In this document: in pieces, positions 11,945 through 19,056 of the stretch
Numbering within the stretch: position 1 is the first letter of the stretch
How the letters are laid out: every line of letters starts with the position of its first letter
The notes under the pieces: generated by a model
The model's database searches: none
What the model was told of the DNA's origin: nothing
The model's input: the letters and a program-made list of their open reading frames with translations, nothing else
Source: a virus
Strand: one strand, 5' to 3'
Virus record (IMG/VR): IMGVR_UViG_3300020215_000080
Location: 1-44,103 of that record
DNA: 44,103 nt
Program-made: the position numbers and the translations under genes

Positions 11945-12669
11945 TTGAGGCTCGCCTGGAGGGTCGCCTTCAGCGTCGCGGACCCGTCCTTCTTCGTCTC
12001 CTCCTGGTCGCCCATCACGATGGCCTTCGCCTGGTCGATCGCCTTCTCAAGGTCGAACCGCTCGAGCTTGGCCTTGATGGCAAGCGTGCAGATGATGTCG
12101 ATCGCGGCGGCGAACTTGGCCGGCTCGGCGGCCGCCGCGGTCAGGGTCTCCTCGGTGACGACGACCTTGGTCGTCGACTCCTGCTTGAGGAAGCAGTCGG
12201 CCGGGATGCCCTTCACCGAGGCGAGCTTGGCGAGGAGCTCCATGTTGCCGGCGTAGGCCGGGTTGAGGATGAAGGTCGCCGGGACCCCGACCGTGCCGGT
12301 GGGCAGACCCAGCTGGGTCAGCATCTCCACCTGGGCCTCGGTCAGGCCCGAGTTCTCGCCGCGCTTCCTCATCTCGCCTGAGGCGGAGGCGATCCCCTCG
12401 ACGATCTTGATGTTCTCGGGGCGGCGTCGGGTCAGCCTGTTCTCGGTGAGGAAGATGTCCTTCATCCGCCTGCAGATGCGGGAGTGGATGTTGTCCTTCG
12501 CGGTCTTCAGCGCCTCCATGAGCTCGCAGACCGTGGCGTACGCCTCGAGCTCCTTGATCTCGTGGACCGCCTTCTTGTCCTTGGGCTGGTTCGACTTCGC
12601 GTTGACGGTGGCCGCCCGGGCAAACATCTCGGGGAGGGCGGCGGGGGCAGACTTCGCTTTGGTGGCCAT
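11941..12669 (-). CDS. Conserved-looking phage protein of unknown function (242 aa)
   Basis: First gene of a unit with its own consensus promoter (12709-12737) and AAGGA before ATG 12669; the protein is likely abundant early. Disordered start, then helices (ELEAYATVCELMEALKTAKD), a basic RLTRRRPENIK segment, a helix with LTEAQVEMLTQLGLP, and an Ala-rich C-terminal helical region. No catalytic motif. It could be a DNA-binding or annealing factor by position, which is a guess. Confidence 0.7.
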   Translation of the reverse strand: MATKAKSAPAALPEMFARAATVNAKSNQPKDKKAVHEIKELEAYATVCELMEALKTAKDNIHSRICRRMKDIFLTENRLTRRRPENIKIVEGIASASGEMRKRGENSGLTEAQVEMLTQLGLPTGTVGVPATFILNPAYAGNMELLAKLASVKGIPADCFLKQESTTKVVVTEETLTAAAAEPAKFAAAIDIICTLAIKAKLERFDLEKAIDQAKAIVMGDQEETKKDGSATLKATLQASLK

Positions 12670-12708
12670 ATTGGGTTCCTTTCGGTGAATCCTCACTCTA
12701 GTTTTTTC

Positions 12709-12737
12709 ATTCTATAAAAAAATCATGGAAAAGTCAA
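12709..12737 (-). promoter_or_regulatory. Sigma70-type promoter TTGACT-N17-TAGAAT
   Basis: Minus strand TTGACT (12737-12732), exact 17-nt spacer, TAGAAT (12714-12709), about 40 nt before ATG 12669. The spacer TTTCCATGATTTTTTTA shares TTCCATGA and a T tract with the promoter at 7171-7200, suggesting a phage-specific early promoter class. Confidence 0.8.
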
Positions 12738-12740
12738 CCG

Positions 12741-12983
12741 TCACTTTCGTGCCCTGCGGCGGGGCTTCCACGGGTCGTGTACCGCGGTCGCTTTATATTG
12801 CCAGCTGAGGGGGATGGCCTCGTCCCACTTTCTGTACTCCTTCTCGCCGCCGTAGCCGATGTCTACGTTGCACACCTCGGCGGCGGCGTACTCGAGGGCC
12901 CGGGCAAGGTCGTTGAGGCTGTCTGCCCCCACCCTGACGGTGGCTCTATAGGGGAACAACTTGTTTGGGAAGAGCTTGCTCAT
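12741..12983 (-). CDS. Small protein of the dispersed paralogue family (80 aa)
   Basis: Strand RATVRVGADS, helix LNDLARALEYAAAEV, then SWQYKATAV and a basic tail. The layout matches its upstream neighbours and the proteins at 8815 and 43498. ATG 12983 overlaps the upstream stop. It ends just before the promoter at 12709. Function unknown. Confidence 0.65.
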   Translation of the reverse strand: MSKLFPNKLFPYRATVRVGADSLNDLARALEYAAAEVCNVDIGYGGEKEYRKWDEAIPLSWQYKATAVHDPWKPRRRARK

Positions 12984-13183
12984 CGCTTGACCTCCGGAAA
13001 CTTCTTGATTCGCGACACCCTGTACTTGTAGTGCGTATTGTGCAGGTCGTAGCAGCAGTGCCGCTCCTTCATCCCGTGCGTGAACAGGAACCGCCGGATC
13101 TCGGCAAGCGTGCGATCGAAGTCGTCTATGGTCGGGGCCGCGGCCCTGATGACCAGCGTGTATCGAGGCTTCCTAAGGCTCAT
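12980..13183 (-). CDS. Small protein of the dispersed paralogue family (67 aa)
   Basis: RYTLVIRAAAPT strand, helix DFDRTLAEIRRFLF, then THYKYRVSRIKK, the characteristic aromatic/basic final strand of this family. Two adjacent Cys (HCCYD) are specific to this member. Coupled by ATGA downstream; overlaps the upstream gene by 11 nt. Confidence 0.65.
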   Translation of the reverse strand: MSLRKPRYTLVIRAAAPTIDDFDRTLAEIRRFLFTHGMKERHCCYDLHNTHYKYRVSRIKKFPEVKR

Positions 13184-13388
13184 AGCGGTCGGGCTCCCAG
13201 TAGTTGCCCTTGATCAGCGTGTACTTCCAATGGAAGCCCCGTTCCCTCGCTGCGTCCCTGAGCAGCCAGTTCGTGTGTACGCGGGGCCACTTCGCGTCGG
13301 GGTGAGTGTCTATCTGTCGCGCGACGTCCATGAGCGCATCACGGATCAACTCTGGGTACGCGACCTCTATGCGGACGACGATCTTCAT
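13173..13388 (-). CDS. Small protein of the dispersed paralogue family (71 aa)
   Basis: KIVVRIEVAYP strand, helix LIRDALMDVARQI, then FHWKYTLIKGNYW as the closing strand. One of a local cluster of such proteins. ATG 13388 forms TGATG with the upstream stop; longer versions of this frame are shadows of the zinc-ribbon gene. Confidence 0.66.
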   Translation of the reverse strand: MKIVVRIEVAYPELIRDALMDVARQIDTHPDAKWPRVHTNWLLRDAARERGFHWKYTLIKGNYWEPDRYEP

Positions 13389-13627
13389 CACAGGTTCTTG
13401 AGCATCTGTCGCATCCTCAGCGCGGTCGCCCGCCACCCGCCGTCGGCCATGAAGTCGTGTACCCAGTCCTGCTCGTAGTCGCACGCCGGGCACCTCATGC
13501 CCGCCGGTACTGCGACGAGGACGCTCCTGTCGCGGGGGCAGGTGAACGGGTGCATGTGGCCCGACAGCTGGAACTCGTTGATGTTGGTACACTCCCAGTC
13601 CTCAAACGGCGCCTGCTTCCCGATCAT
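13388..13627 (-). CDS. Small zinc-ribbon protein (79 aa)
   Basis: FTCPRDRSVLV and MRCPACDYEQD supply Cys residues for a zinc ribbon; a helical C-terminus follows. It sits inside the cluster of paralogous small proteins and is coupled to them by stop/start overlaps. Function unknown. Confidence 0.66.
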   Translation of the reverse strand: MIGKQAPFEDWECTNINEFQLSGHMHPFTCPRDRSVLVAVPAGMRCPACDYEQDWVHDFMADGGWRATALRMRQMLKNL

Positions 13628-13851
13628 TGGTCCCTCTCCACTACGTTCCCGGACCTGTCGAAGCAGACGACCCACCAGCGTCCGTTCCAGGAGCTGGACT
13701 CGCCGCGGGTCCTCGTGATCTGAGCCCGCACGATGTCTCGGGCATCGAGGCACCTGGCCTTCGGGTGGAGCGCCCCGTGGTGGGGGAGGAACTCGGTGGC
13801 GGTGAAGTGGGGCCCGCCCCCGATGACGATCATGATCACGAGCAGGTACAC
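13624..13851 (-). CDS. Secreted/anchored hypothetical protein (75 aa), GTG start
   Basis: GTG 13851 has GGAGG 8 nt upstream; an in-frame ATG far upstream would be shadow. N-terminus VYLLVIMIVIGGG is a short hydrophobic anchor, then a soluble part with SSWNGRWWVVCFDRSG. Function unknown. Confidence 0.58.
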   Translation of the reverse strand: MYLLVIMIVIGGGPHFTATEFLPHHGALHPKARCLDARDIVRAQITRTRGESSSWNGRWWVVCFDRSGNVVERDQ

Positions 13852-14090
13852 TACCGCGCCCTCCTCACGTTCTGCCGCCTGAAGTGTAGGTTCCTCCCTT
13901 CCTTCATCCTCAGGACGTTCCACTTCCACTGGTAGCCGTTCTTTTCCATCTCCGTGTACGTGTCAGACGTGAAGTAGCTCGCGTTGTTGAAGCCGTACCT
14001 CCTGACGTAGTCGCACACGTCGGTCAGCGCCTCGCCGACCTTGTTGGGGTCGTCGATGTCGACGCGTATCGTGACCTGGAAGCGGGACAT
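13851..14090 (-). CDS. Small protein of the dispersed paralogue family (79 aa)
   Basis: FQVTIRVDIDDPN strand, helix VGEALTDVCDYVRRY, then YQWKWNVLRMKEGRN. The closest in layout to the products at 13173 and 43498. ATG 14090 forms TGATG with the upstream stop. Function unknown. Confidence 0.67.
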   Translation of the reverse strand: MSRFQVTIRVDIDDPNKVGEALTDVCDYVRRYGFNNASYFTSDTYTEMEKNGYQWKWNVLRMKEGRNLHFRRQNVRRAR

Positions 14091-14482
14091 CAGTCGCCCA
14101 GCCTCTTGAACATCGTCTTCGCGAGCTTGATGCTCGTCGCGAACGTCTTCCCGTCCTCGAGCCGCCTCACCATCACGGGCTTCTTCTTCCGCGTCGGGTC
14201 GTAGCCCCTGAGCTTGTAGCCCTGGGTGACCTGCTCGGGGTCGAGCTCGTACTGCTCGAGGAACTTCTCGAAGTTCGGGTCCGTCGGCTGGTCCTTGACG
14301 TCGAGCCGAATCCTGCACCTCGCGGTGGCCGTGAACGAGTCGTAGATCATGTCGTAGACCTTGATGTCCAGGCTCGGGTGCACGTTCTTGACCGCCTGCT
14401 CGATCGCCTCCCTGAGCGGACCCAGGTCGGACGACTGGAAGAGGTCGATCTCCTCGCGGGGTTTCTTCTTTGCGCTACTCAC
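14090..14482 (-). CDS. Paralogue of the 6748-7122 gene product (130 aa), GTG start
   Basis: Shares the order of motifs with the 124-aa protein at 6748: N-terminal LREAIEQAVKNV helix, beta segment SFTATARCRIRLDVK, LDPEQVTQGYKLRGYDP, then KKPVMVRRLEDGKTF and a C-terminal helix SIKLAKTMFKRLG. Unknown function; an old duplication within this phage lineage is likely. GTG 14482 overlaps the upstream stop by 8 nt. Confidence 0.68.
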   Translation of the reverse strand: MSSAKKKPREEIDLFQSSDLGPLREAIEQAVKNVHPSLDIKVYDMIYDSFTATARCRIRLDVKDQPTDPNFEKFLEQYELDPEQVTQGYKLRGYDPTRKKKPVMVRRLEDGKTFATSIKLAKTMFKRLGD

Positions 14483-14792
14483 CGTTCTCCTCGAGTTCTG
14501 GAAACGCCTTCGTCTCCTCCGGGGCCGGGATCAGGACCGCGGGCTCGGGGTTCAGCTTCGCGCAGCGGTGAAGCCCATCCGGGCCGATCCTCGGCGTTAT
14601 GCCGTGGCCTGTGCTCGTCGTAAGGTACTGACAGCCGGTGTACTCGTCAACCAGCACCACGAGCTTGGCGACGGGCTTGGCCTCCTGGGCCTGGACGGTG
14701 GCGAGTCCGGCGACGCCGAACCCGAAAAAGATTGCGACCATCGAGAGGCCGACCATCGCCACCCCGGCGTTAAAGAGTGTCTGTTCTTTCAT
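14475..14792 (-). CDS. Membrane-anchored DUF6440-like protein (105 aa)
   Basis: One N-terminal TM segment (VAMVGLSMVAIFFGFGVAGL) precedes a domain with VVLVDEYTGCQYLTT...GITPRIGPDGL, the pattern of DUF6440, a small domain of unknown function found in phages and firmicutes. The tail is Pro- and Glu-rich. ATG 14792 overlaps the upstream stop (ATGA). Probably in the inner membrane with the domain outside. Confidence 0.66.
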   Translation of the reverse strand: MKEQTLFNAGVAMVGLSMVAIFFGFGVAGLATVQAQEAKPVAKLVVLVDEYTGCQYLTTSTGHGITPRIGPDGLHRCAKLNPEPAVLIPAPEETKAFPELEENGE

Positions 14793-15394
14793 GATGTAGA
14801 AACCTCCTTCTCCATTCTGTGCACGGCGTCGTCGCCGAGCTTTGACACCGCATCCTTGAGCTCCTCGACGGTGATCTCCTTGTTCTCGTACCGGGCGAGC
14901 TCCCTGAACAGGGTCTGCTGGAACTCGTGCTGCGAGTGGTCCGCATACGACGGGACCTTTTCCCTCAGCAGCCACACCGGGGCCTCCCAGTAGGACTCCG
15001 ACAGCCGCTTGACCTGGCTCTTGGGAAGCCAGATGATGGCGCCGAACGCCTGGACGTTCCAGGCGGAATCCGTCTCCTTGATCACGCGGACGCAGAACAC
15101 CACGCCGCGGTTCATCTCGGACCGCTTCTGCTTGAACTCGGCGTCGAGCCGCTCCCTGTGGGCCATCAGCGTCTCGAGGGTCTTCTCGTCGCAGGTGGAC
15201 GGGGCGAGCTGGTGGGACCGGAAGCTGACCTTCCGCCCGTCGACCGTCACGGCGACGAGGTAGACGGAGTCGTCGGGATTCCTCGCCCCCCTGAGTATCA
15301 GCACCTTGTCGCCGAGGTTGCCCTTGTACGTCTTGTTCAGCCGCTTCGTGCTTATCTCCGCGACCATCGGGTACTTCGAGCCTGCTGGGATCAT
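14789..15394 (-). CDS. Hypothetical protein (201 aa)
   Basis: Start ATG 15394 was chosen for AGGAG 6 nt upstream and TGATG-type coupling. N-terminal half is beta-rich (GDKVLILRGARN, VYLVAVTVDGRKVSFRSHQL) like an SH3/OB-type barrel; the middle has FCVRVIKET and IIWLPKSQVK; the C-terminal third is helical. No family recognised. Confidence 0.68.
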   Translation of the reverse strand: MIPAGSKYPMVAEISTKRLNKTYKGNLGDKVLILRGARNPDDSVYLVAVTVDGRKVSFRSHQLAPSTCDEKTLETLMAHRERLDAEFKQKRSEMNRGVVFCVRVIKETDSAWNVQAFGAIIWLPKSQVKRLSESYWEAPVWLLREKVPSYADHSQHEFQQTLFRELARYENKEITVEELKDAVSKLGDDAVHRMEKEVSTS

Positions 15395-15555
15395 TTCGTC
15401 TCCTGTTTCCATTCGATGTCCTCGTCGGCAAAGTAGGCGTGGCCCCAACCGCAGTGGACCATATGCCAGACCCACGCCACCCCGTTGTGGGTGCGCTCCA
15501 CCTCCACCAGCTCGTCGCAGGTGGGACAGCGGGCGTACGGTACGGGTCTAGCCAT
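15391..15555 (-). CDS. Small zinc-finger protein (54 aa)
   Basis: CPTCDE and later HCGWGH residues can form one zinc site. A short clean frame from ATG 15555 to TGA 15391, overlapping the next start, in the same coupled series. Function unknown. Confidence 0.6.
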   Translation of the reverse strand: MARPVPYARCPTCDELVEVERTHNGVAWVWHMVHCGWGHAYFADEDIEWKQETK

Positions 15556-15691
15556 CGTCCTCTACGTCGTCCTCCGTGTGGTAGTAGTACTCGACGAGCG
15601 TGTCCACGGCCTCGTGGAGCAGGTCGTCCTCGATCTCCTCGTCGCCGTTCAGCCACTTCTCAGCTATCGCAACCGCATCCAGGATCCTCAT
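15548..15691 (-). CDS. Very acidic small protein (47 aa)
   Basis: ATG 15691 to TAG 15548; helical N-terminus (LDAVAIAEKWLNG) and a tail with YYYHTEDDVEDD. Strong negative charge is compatible with a nucleic-acid mimic, but this is only composition. Starts 2 nt after the upstream stop. Confidence 0.55.
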   Translation of the reverse strand: MRILDAVAIAEKWLNGDEEIEDDLLHEAVDTLVEYYYHTEDDVEDDG

Positions 15692-15692
15692 G

Positions 15693-15983
15693 TCAGTCCA
15701 CCGTGTCCTTAGCCCGCGCCCACGCCTCGGGGATATAGAGAGCCGTCCCCGTCACCCTGACCCGCCACTGCTCGCGGAGGAACGCGCGTATCGCCACGTT
15801 GCTCAGCTCGGGGAACATGTAGTGGACCATCTCGTGGGCGACCCCGAGCTTGCCGTCCGCGATCATGCGCCTCACGGCGTCGCGGAACGTGCCCGAGTGG
15901 CAGATGAGCCTGCGGTTGCCGCGAGAGATGATGTCCCTCTCGCGGCGGTTCAGGTCTTCCGGCTCCTTCCTGCGCCTGGTCAA
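15693..15983 (-). CDS. Hypothetical basic protein (96 aa), TTG start
   Basis: TTG 15983 overlaps the TGA of the upstream gene (TTGA), the same device used at 24036. The protein has a basic start (TRRRKEPEDLNRRERD), a HEMVHYMF segment reminiscent of, but shorter than, a metallopeptidase HExxH motif (here HEMVH), then a C-terminal strand. HEMVH fits HExxH formally, but no third ligand is evident, so protease function is not claimed. Confidence 0.55.
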   Translation of the reverse strand: MTRRRKEPEDLNRRERDIISRGNRRLICHSGTFRDAVRRMIADGKLGVAHEMVHYMFPELSNVAIRAFLREQWRVRVTGTALYIPEAWARAKDTVD

Positions 15984-16243
15984 TGGAGACCCTTCACGCT
16001 GACCGAGTCCCCGTCCGGGCTGCGGATCACCGAGTCGATCCCGAAGGACATCAGCTCCGCTGCCGCGTTCTGGGCGTCGATCTGTCGCTCGAACTCGTAC
16101 TGGACGTCCCTCGTGGCGGTCGCCAGCATTATGCCTCCGCCGACGAACTGGCCGCCGTGCTTCTCGCAGACGTCGCGCACCTCGATGTCGTCCATCTGGC
16201 TGGCCTGGAACTGGGCGATCACTTCCCACTTCTTATCAGTCAT
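15980..16243 (-). CDS. Hypothetical protein (87 aa)
   Basis: Mixed alpha/beta, with QMDDIEVRDVCEKHGG, then a strand GGGIMLATATRDVQYEFE and a helix. The alternation suggests a ferredoxin-like fold. ATG 16243 overlaps the upstream stop by 8 nt. Function unknown. Confidence 0.64.
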   Translation of the reverse strand: MTDKKWEVIAQFQASQMDDIEVRDVCEKHGGQFVGGGIMLATATRDVQYEFERQIDAQNAAAELMSFGIDSVIRSPDGDSVSVKGLH

Positions 16244-16385
16244 CCTCGCGCTCCTTCTCCTGCTTCAATTCGAGATACAGCTCGTCATAGGCGGCGAGCA
16301 ATTCAGCAAGCATCGGCTCCCTAACCTGACCGTGATTCATTATCTCGCAATGCTTTCTAATCTCGGCAAGGCGTTCTGGAGTCAT
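16236..16385 (-). CDS. Hypothetical small protein (49 aa)
   Basis: Three consecutive ATG codons (16391, 16388, 16385) follow AAGGA; the third has the best spacing. Helical (PERLAEIRKHCEIM, LLAAYDELYLELKQEKE) and lower in GC than its neighbours, which hints at later acquisition. Function unknown. Confidence 0.55.
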   Translation of the reverse strand: MTPERLAEIRKHCEIMNHGQVREPMLAELLAAYDELYLELKQEKEREDD

Positions 16386-16387
16386 CA

Positions 16388-16570
16388 TCATTCCTTTCCC
16401 AATAGAGCCTCTATCACCTCCGCCTCGGAGGCCCCGTAGACGTAGGGGCCCTCGGGGTCGTCGAAGTCGGCGTACCACTCGCAGCCGTAGCCGGGCAGCG
16501 TGGGGTCGTAGGCGACGTGGACCTTCCGGCCGTCGATCACCCTGATGTAGTCGAGCTCACGGGTTGACAT
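16388..16570 (-). CDS. Hypothetical protein (60 aa)
   Basis: Beta-rich N-terminal part (YIRVIDGRKVHVAYDP) and a short C-terminal helix ASEAEVIEALLG. Overlaps both neighbours by a few bases. Function unknown. Confidence 0.62.
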   Translation of the reverse strand: MSTRELDYIRVIDGRKVHVAYDPTLPGYGCEWYADFDDPEGPYVYGASEAEVIEALLGKE

Positions 16571-16781
16571 TCTGCTCCTCCGTCCCGTAGCCGATGATGC
16601 CGTTGATGAGGTCGCAGGCCTTCCGGGCCGCCTCCTCGGTCTTGTAGGCGCCGTAGTGTCCGTGGAAGAGCGACTCCACGTGCCAGGGGCGCTTGCCCCC
16701 GCGCTTCACCACGTCGTACCTGCCCCAGCGCTTCCTCAGGCGCCGGTTCAGCCTCGCGCTCGGTCCCGGCGTCTCGGTCAT
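16557..16781 (-). CDS. AP2-like small DNA-binding protein candidate (74 aa)
   Basis: After a basic N-terminus (NRRLRKRWGRYD), the block KRPWHVESLFHGHYGAYKT followed by helix EEAARKACDLI resembles the three-strand-plus-helix AP2 DNA-binding fold seen in phage homing endonucleases and regulators. Start ATG 16781 overlaps the upstream stop. The AP2 assignment is a pattern guess. Confidence 0.55.
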   Translation of the reverse strand: MTETPGPSARLNRRLRKRWGRYDVVKRGGKRPWHVESLFHGHYGAYKTEEAARKACDLINGIIGYGTEEQNVNP

Positions 16782-17284
16782 CGGCCGCCCTCCATCTCCC
16801 GGACGACCTCGTCGAGGTCCCACGGGTTGTCGCGCATGTCGCGCTCAAGCTCCTCGGCGTCGAGCCGGGCGTCGTGGTCCCGCTCCTGCTGGGCGAGCCA
16901 GTCCTCGTACTCGGCCTCGTCCTGGGCCGTCTTCGCGGCCTCGTCATATAATGACTGCAGGAGGGCGCGGGCCGCGAGGGAGTTCATGTGCCAGCGGGGG
17001 CGGAAGCCGTTCGCGTCCTTGTAGGCGTCCGAGAGCTCGGACCACGTGATCGGGTCCGTCTCCCACGCGGGGAGCTGGCGGTCGGTCGCCTGGTCCAGGT
17101 CCTCGACCGCGCGGTCGTACATGTCGTTCGCCTGGTCGAGGGCGAGCTTCCACTCGTCGACCGAGCCGTACAGGCAGGCGGCGCCCGAGTCGATGTCGGC
17201 GCGGGCCCTGAGTACCAGCCTGACGGCGAGCTCGGCCTGGGCGACATCATTCTTGAGTCTGTCGATGTTCGTGGTCATTGACAT
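16778..17284 (-). CDS. Conserved phage-type protein with GFRPR motif (168 aa)
   Basis: Helical start (IDRLKNDVAQAELAVRLVL), then WSELSDAYKDANGFRPRWHM; a YKDxxGFRPR sequence recurs in small phage proteins of unknown function. The C-terminus is highly charged. GGAAGG precedes ATG 17284; ATG 17278 is also possible. First gene of the leftward unit driven by the divergent promoter region. Confidence 0.68.
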   Translation of the reverse strand: MSMTTNIDRLKNDVAQAELAVRLVLRARADIDSGAACLYGSVDEWKLALDQANDMYDRAVEDLDQATDRQLPAWETDPITWSELSDAYKDANGFRPRWHMNSLAARALLQSLYDEAAKTAQDEAEYEDWLAQQERDHDARLDAEELERDMRDNPWDLDEVVREMEGGR

Positions 17285-17338
17285 CCGTCCTTCCGTTGTG
17301 GGACCATCCGGCCCCGAGGGGATTACCACAATGTCATG

Positions 17339-17367
17339 ATCCTACCACAAAAGGCCGCCGGTGTAAA
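17339..17367 (-). promoter_or_regulatory. Leftward promoter TTTACA-N17-TAGGAT
   Basis: Minus strand TTTACA (17367-17362), 17 nt, TAGGAT (17344-17339), about 55 nt before the start at 17284. It diverges from the rightward promoter at 17397-17425 and marks the switch in coding strand. Confidence 0.65.
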
Positions 17368-17396
17368 CGGCTATTTTTCGTGATGAAAAACAAGGG

Positions 17397-17425
17397 TTTA
17401 CTTTTGCGGTCGCATTTGATATAAT
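17397..17425 (+). promoter_or_regulatory. Rightward promoter TTTACT-N17-TATAAT
   Basis: TTTACT (17397-17402), exact 17-nt spacer, TATAAT (17420-17425), followed about 50 nt later by GGAGG and ATG 17478. The same hexamers with 17-nt spacing occur at 43135-43163. It serves the only rightward operon in the window. The -10 perfection argues for a strong host-RNA-polymerase promoter. Confidence 0.85.
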
Positions 17426-17477
17426 GACAAAATCGGCCGGATGGCCGACACCAAACCCAACCCATGGAGGATTTCCA

Positions 17478-18620
17478 ATGGTGGTGAGAAGAATCTTCAG
17501 GGGGCGACCCAAGCCCCAGAAGAAGTCTCGTTCAGAGGTCCAACTCATAAACGAAAGGCATCTAGGGCCCGAACCCAGCTTCGCTGTCGGACAGGTCCCG
17601 AATTTTTTGGAAAAGGCGCGGGCGTTCACGTGGTATAATGCCATGGCCGACGACCAAGACGTCCGTGATTATCTTGAAGTCGGACTGAAGGCCCTCGGAA
17701 GGGAAGACCTCGTCCGCGATCTGAAGGCCGCACCGGACCAGGTGCTGCCCCGCACGGCGGCGTGGATATGCCGCATGGCGGACAGGGGCGCGGACGTCGC
17801 CGTGTCGATGGACTTCGTGATCAAGAGCGCGTCCGAGCTCGCGGAGAGGTACCGCGGCCGGATCGTCGAGGGCGCGGACCCGGTCGTCAGGCAGGGCCCG
17901 ACGATACAGGACAGGATGGACGCGAAGGCGTCCGACCTCATCGCCGAGCTCGACGGCATGATCGACCGGTGCGAGTTCGAGGGCTTCAACTTCTTCCTCA
18001 AGCTCAAGTCGGTGGACTTCCCTCCCCAGCTCGCGTCGCGGATCGCCGACCACTACGCCGGCCTCGCCGCGGAGCTGGCCGAGGCCGAGCTCGGCAAGGA
18101 CGGGGACCTCAAAGAGGCGTACAAGAGGTTCGACAAGAAGAACCTCCACGCCTACCGCGACTTCGTCTGCGGCATCGTCGAGGACGCCTCCCGGTACGGG
18201 CAGGCGGAGCGGAAGGTGAGGGCGACCCGCAAGGCGAAGCCCGTCTCGATCGAGAAGAAGCTCCGCGACTTCCGGTACATGAAGGAGTGCCCCGACCTCA
18301 AGGTGGCCTCCGTCAACCCGGCGGACCTCATGGGGGCAGTCGAGGTGTGGCTCTACGACGCGAAGTATCGGTTCATGACCGTCCTCCGCGCCCCCGAGGG
18401 CCGGGTCCTCGACGTCCACCGGACGACGATCACCGGGTTCGACGCCGAGCGGTCAATGAGCAAGCAGGTGGGCCGGGTCGCCGACAAGCTCATCGAGCCG
18501 ATCCTCAAGGGGAACAAGAACGTCCTCGCGAAGGTCCTCGACCCGATCAAGACGAAGCCGTTCCCCGAGCCGAAGGCCCGGGTCAACGAGAACACGGTCA
18601 TCCTGAGGGTGCTCAGGTAG
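17478..18620 (+). CDS. Conserved T4-like phage protein of unknown function (380 aa)
   Basis: ATG 17478 has GGAGG 8 nt upstream; an upstream ATG at 17424 lies within the -10 element and is rejected. The N-terminus is basic (RGRPKPQKKSRSE). The central helical part contains FNFFLKLKSVDFPP, and the C-terminal region contains VEVWLYDAKYRFMTVLRA, TTITGFDAERS and a final NENTVILRVL, resembling a protein conserved in T4-like cyanophages. No catalytic motif visible. It has its own strong promoter and terminator, so it is probably made in large amount. Confidence 0.72.
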   Translation: MVVRRIFRGRPKPQKKSRSEVQLINERHLGPEPSFAVGQVPNFLEKARAFTWYNAMADDQDVRDYLEVGLKALGREDLVRDLKAAPDQVLPRTAAWICRMADRGADVAVSMDFVIKSASELAERYRGRIVEGADPVVRQGPTIQDRMDAKASDLIAELDGMIDRCEFEGFNFFLKLKSVDFPPQLASRIADHYAGLAAELAEAELGKDGDLKEAYKRFDKKNLHAYRDFVCGIVEDASRYGQAERKVRATRKAKPVSIEKKLRDFRYMKECPDLKVASVNPADLMGAVEVWLYDAKYRFMTVLRAPEGRVLDVHRTTITGFDAERSMSKQVGRVADKLIEPILKGNKNVLAKVLDPIKTKPFPEPKARVNENTVILRVLR

Positions 18621-18639
18621 GAAGGAGATCGCGACGCAG

Positions 18640-18672
18640 GGGCGGGGATTCCATTCCCCGCCCGATCTTTTT
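18640..18672 (+). terminator. Rho-independent terminator
   Basis: Perfect 9-bp stem GGGCGGGGA (18640-18648) / TCCCCGCCC (18655-18663) with loop TTCCAT, followed by GATCTTTTTG. It ends the transcript of the 380-aa gene, or attenuates read-through into the RNase H-PhoH operon. Confidence 0.88.
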
Positions 18673-18711
18673 GTTGTACATTTGCCGCGGAGCTTGGTTA
18701 CGAGAAAAGCC

Positions 18712-19056
18712 ATGAAAACGATCTATCGCGGACACACATACGAGCTCGACCACCTCGACGGCGACGGGAAGACGATCCTCCAGTTCGTGCAGAGGCGGCC
18801 CCACCACCAGCCCAAGGAGGGCGTCACCAACCAGGAGGTGCTCAGGGCCCTCATCCACCGGGTGAAGCTCCTGAACGAGGAGGCGCCCTGGTCGGGCAAC
18901 GCCGAGATCCTCTACCACCTCAGGATGGCCCTCGCCCTCCACGAGTGCAGGGCGATCCTCCGCCACATCGAGAAGGACGGCCTCTCCGTCGAGAACCTCG
19001 CCCTCAACGAGGAGGACGGACACTGGGCCCTCCGCTTCAAGGACTTCGCGTCATGA
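18712..19056 (+). CDS. Hypothetical protein (114 aa)
   Basis: Start ATG 18712 chosen over 18682 because the protein then begins with an ordered strand (KTIYRGHTYELDHLDGDG). The remainder is helical (NQEVLRALIHRVKLLNEE; LYHLRMALALHECRAIL). The stop overlaps the RNase H start (ATGA). A similar pattern occurs, as I recall, in small phage proteins of unknown function. Confidence 0.66.
   Translation: MKTIYRGHTYELDHLDGDGKTILQFVQRRPHHQPKEGVTNQEVLRALIHRVKLLNEEAPWSGNAEILYHLRMALALHECRAILRHIEKDGLSVENLALNEEDGHWALRFKDFAS

Noticed and set aside
15693-15983. HEMVH as a zinc metallopeptidase site
   Set aside because: The pentapeptide fits HExxH, but no downstream third ligand or conserved context is seen in this 96-aa protein, so it may be chance.
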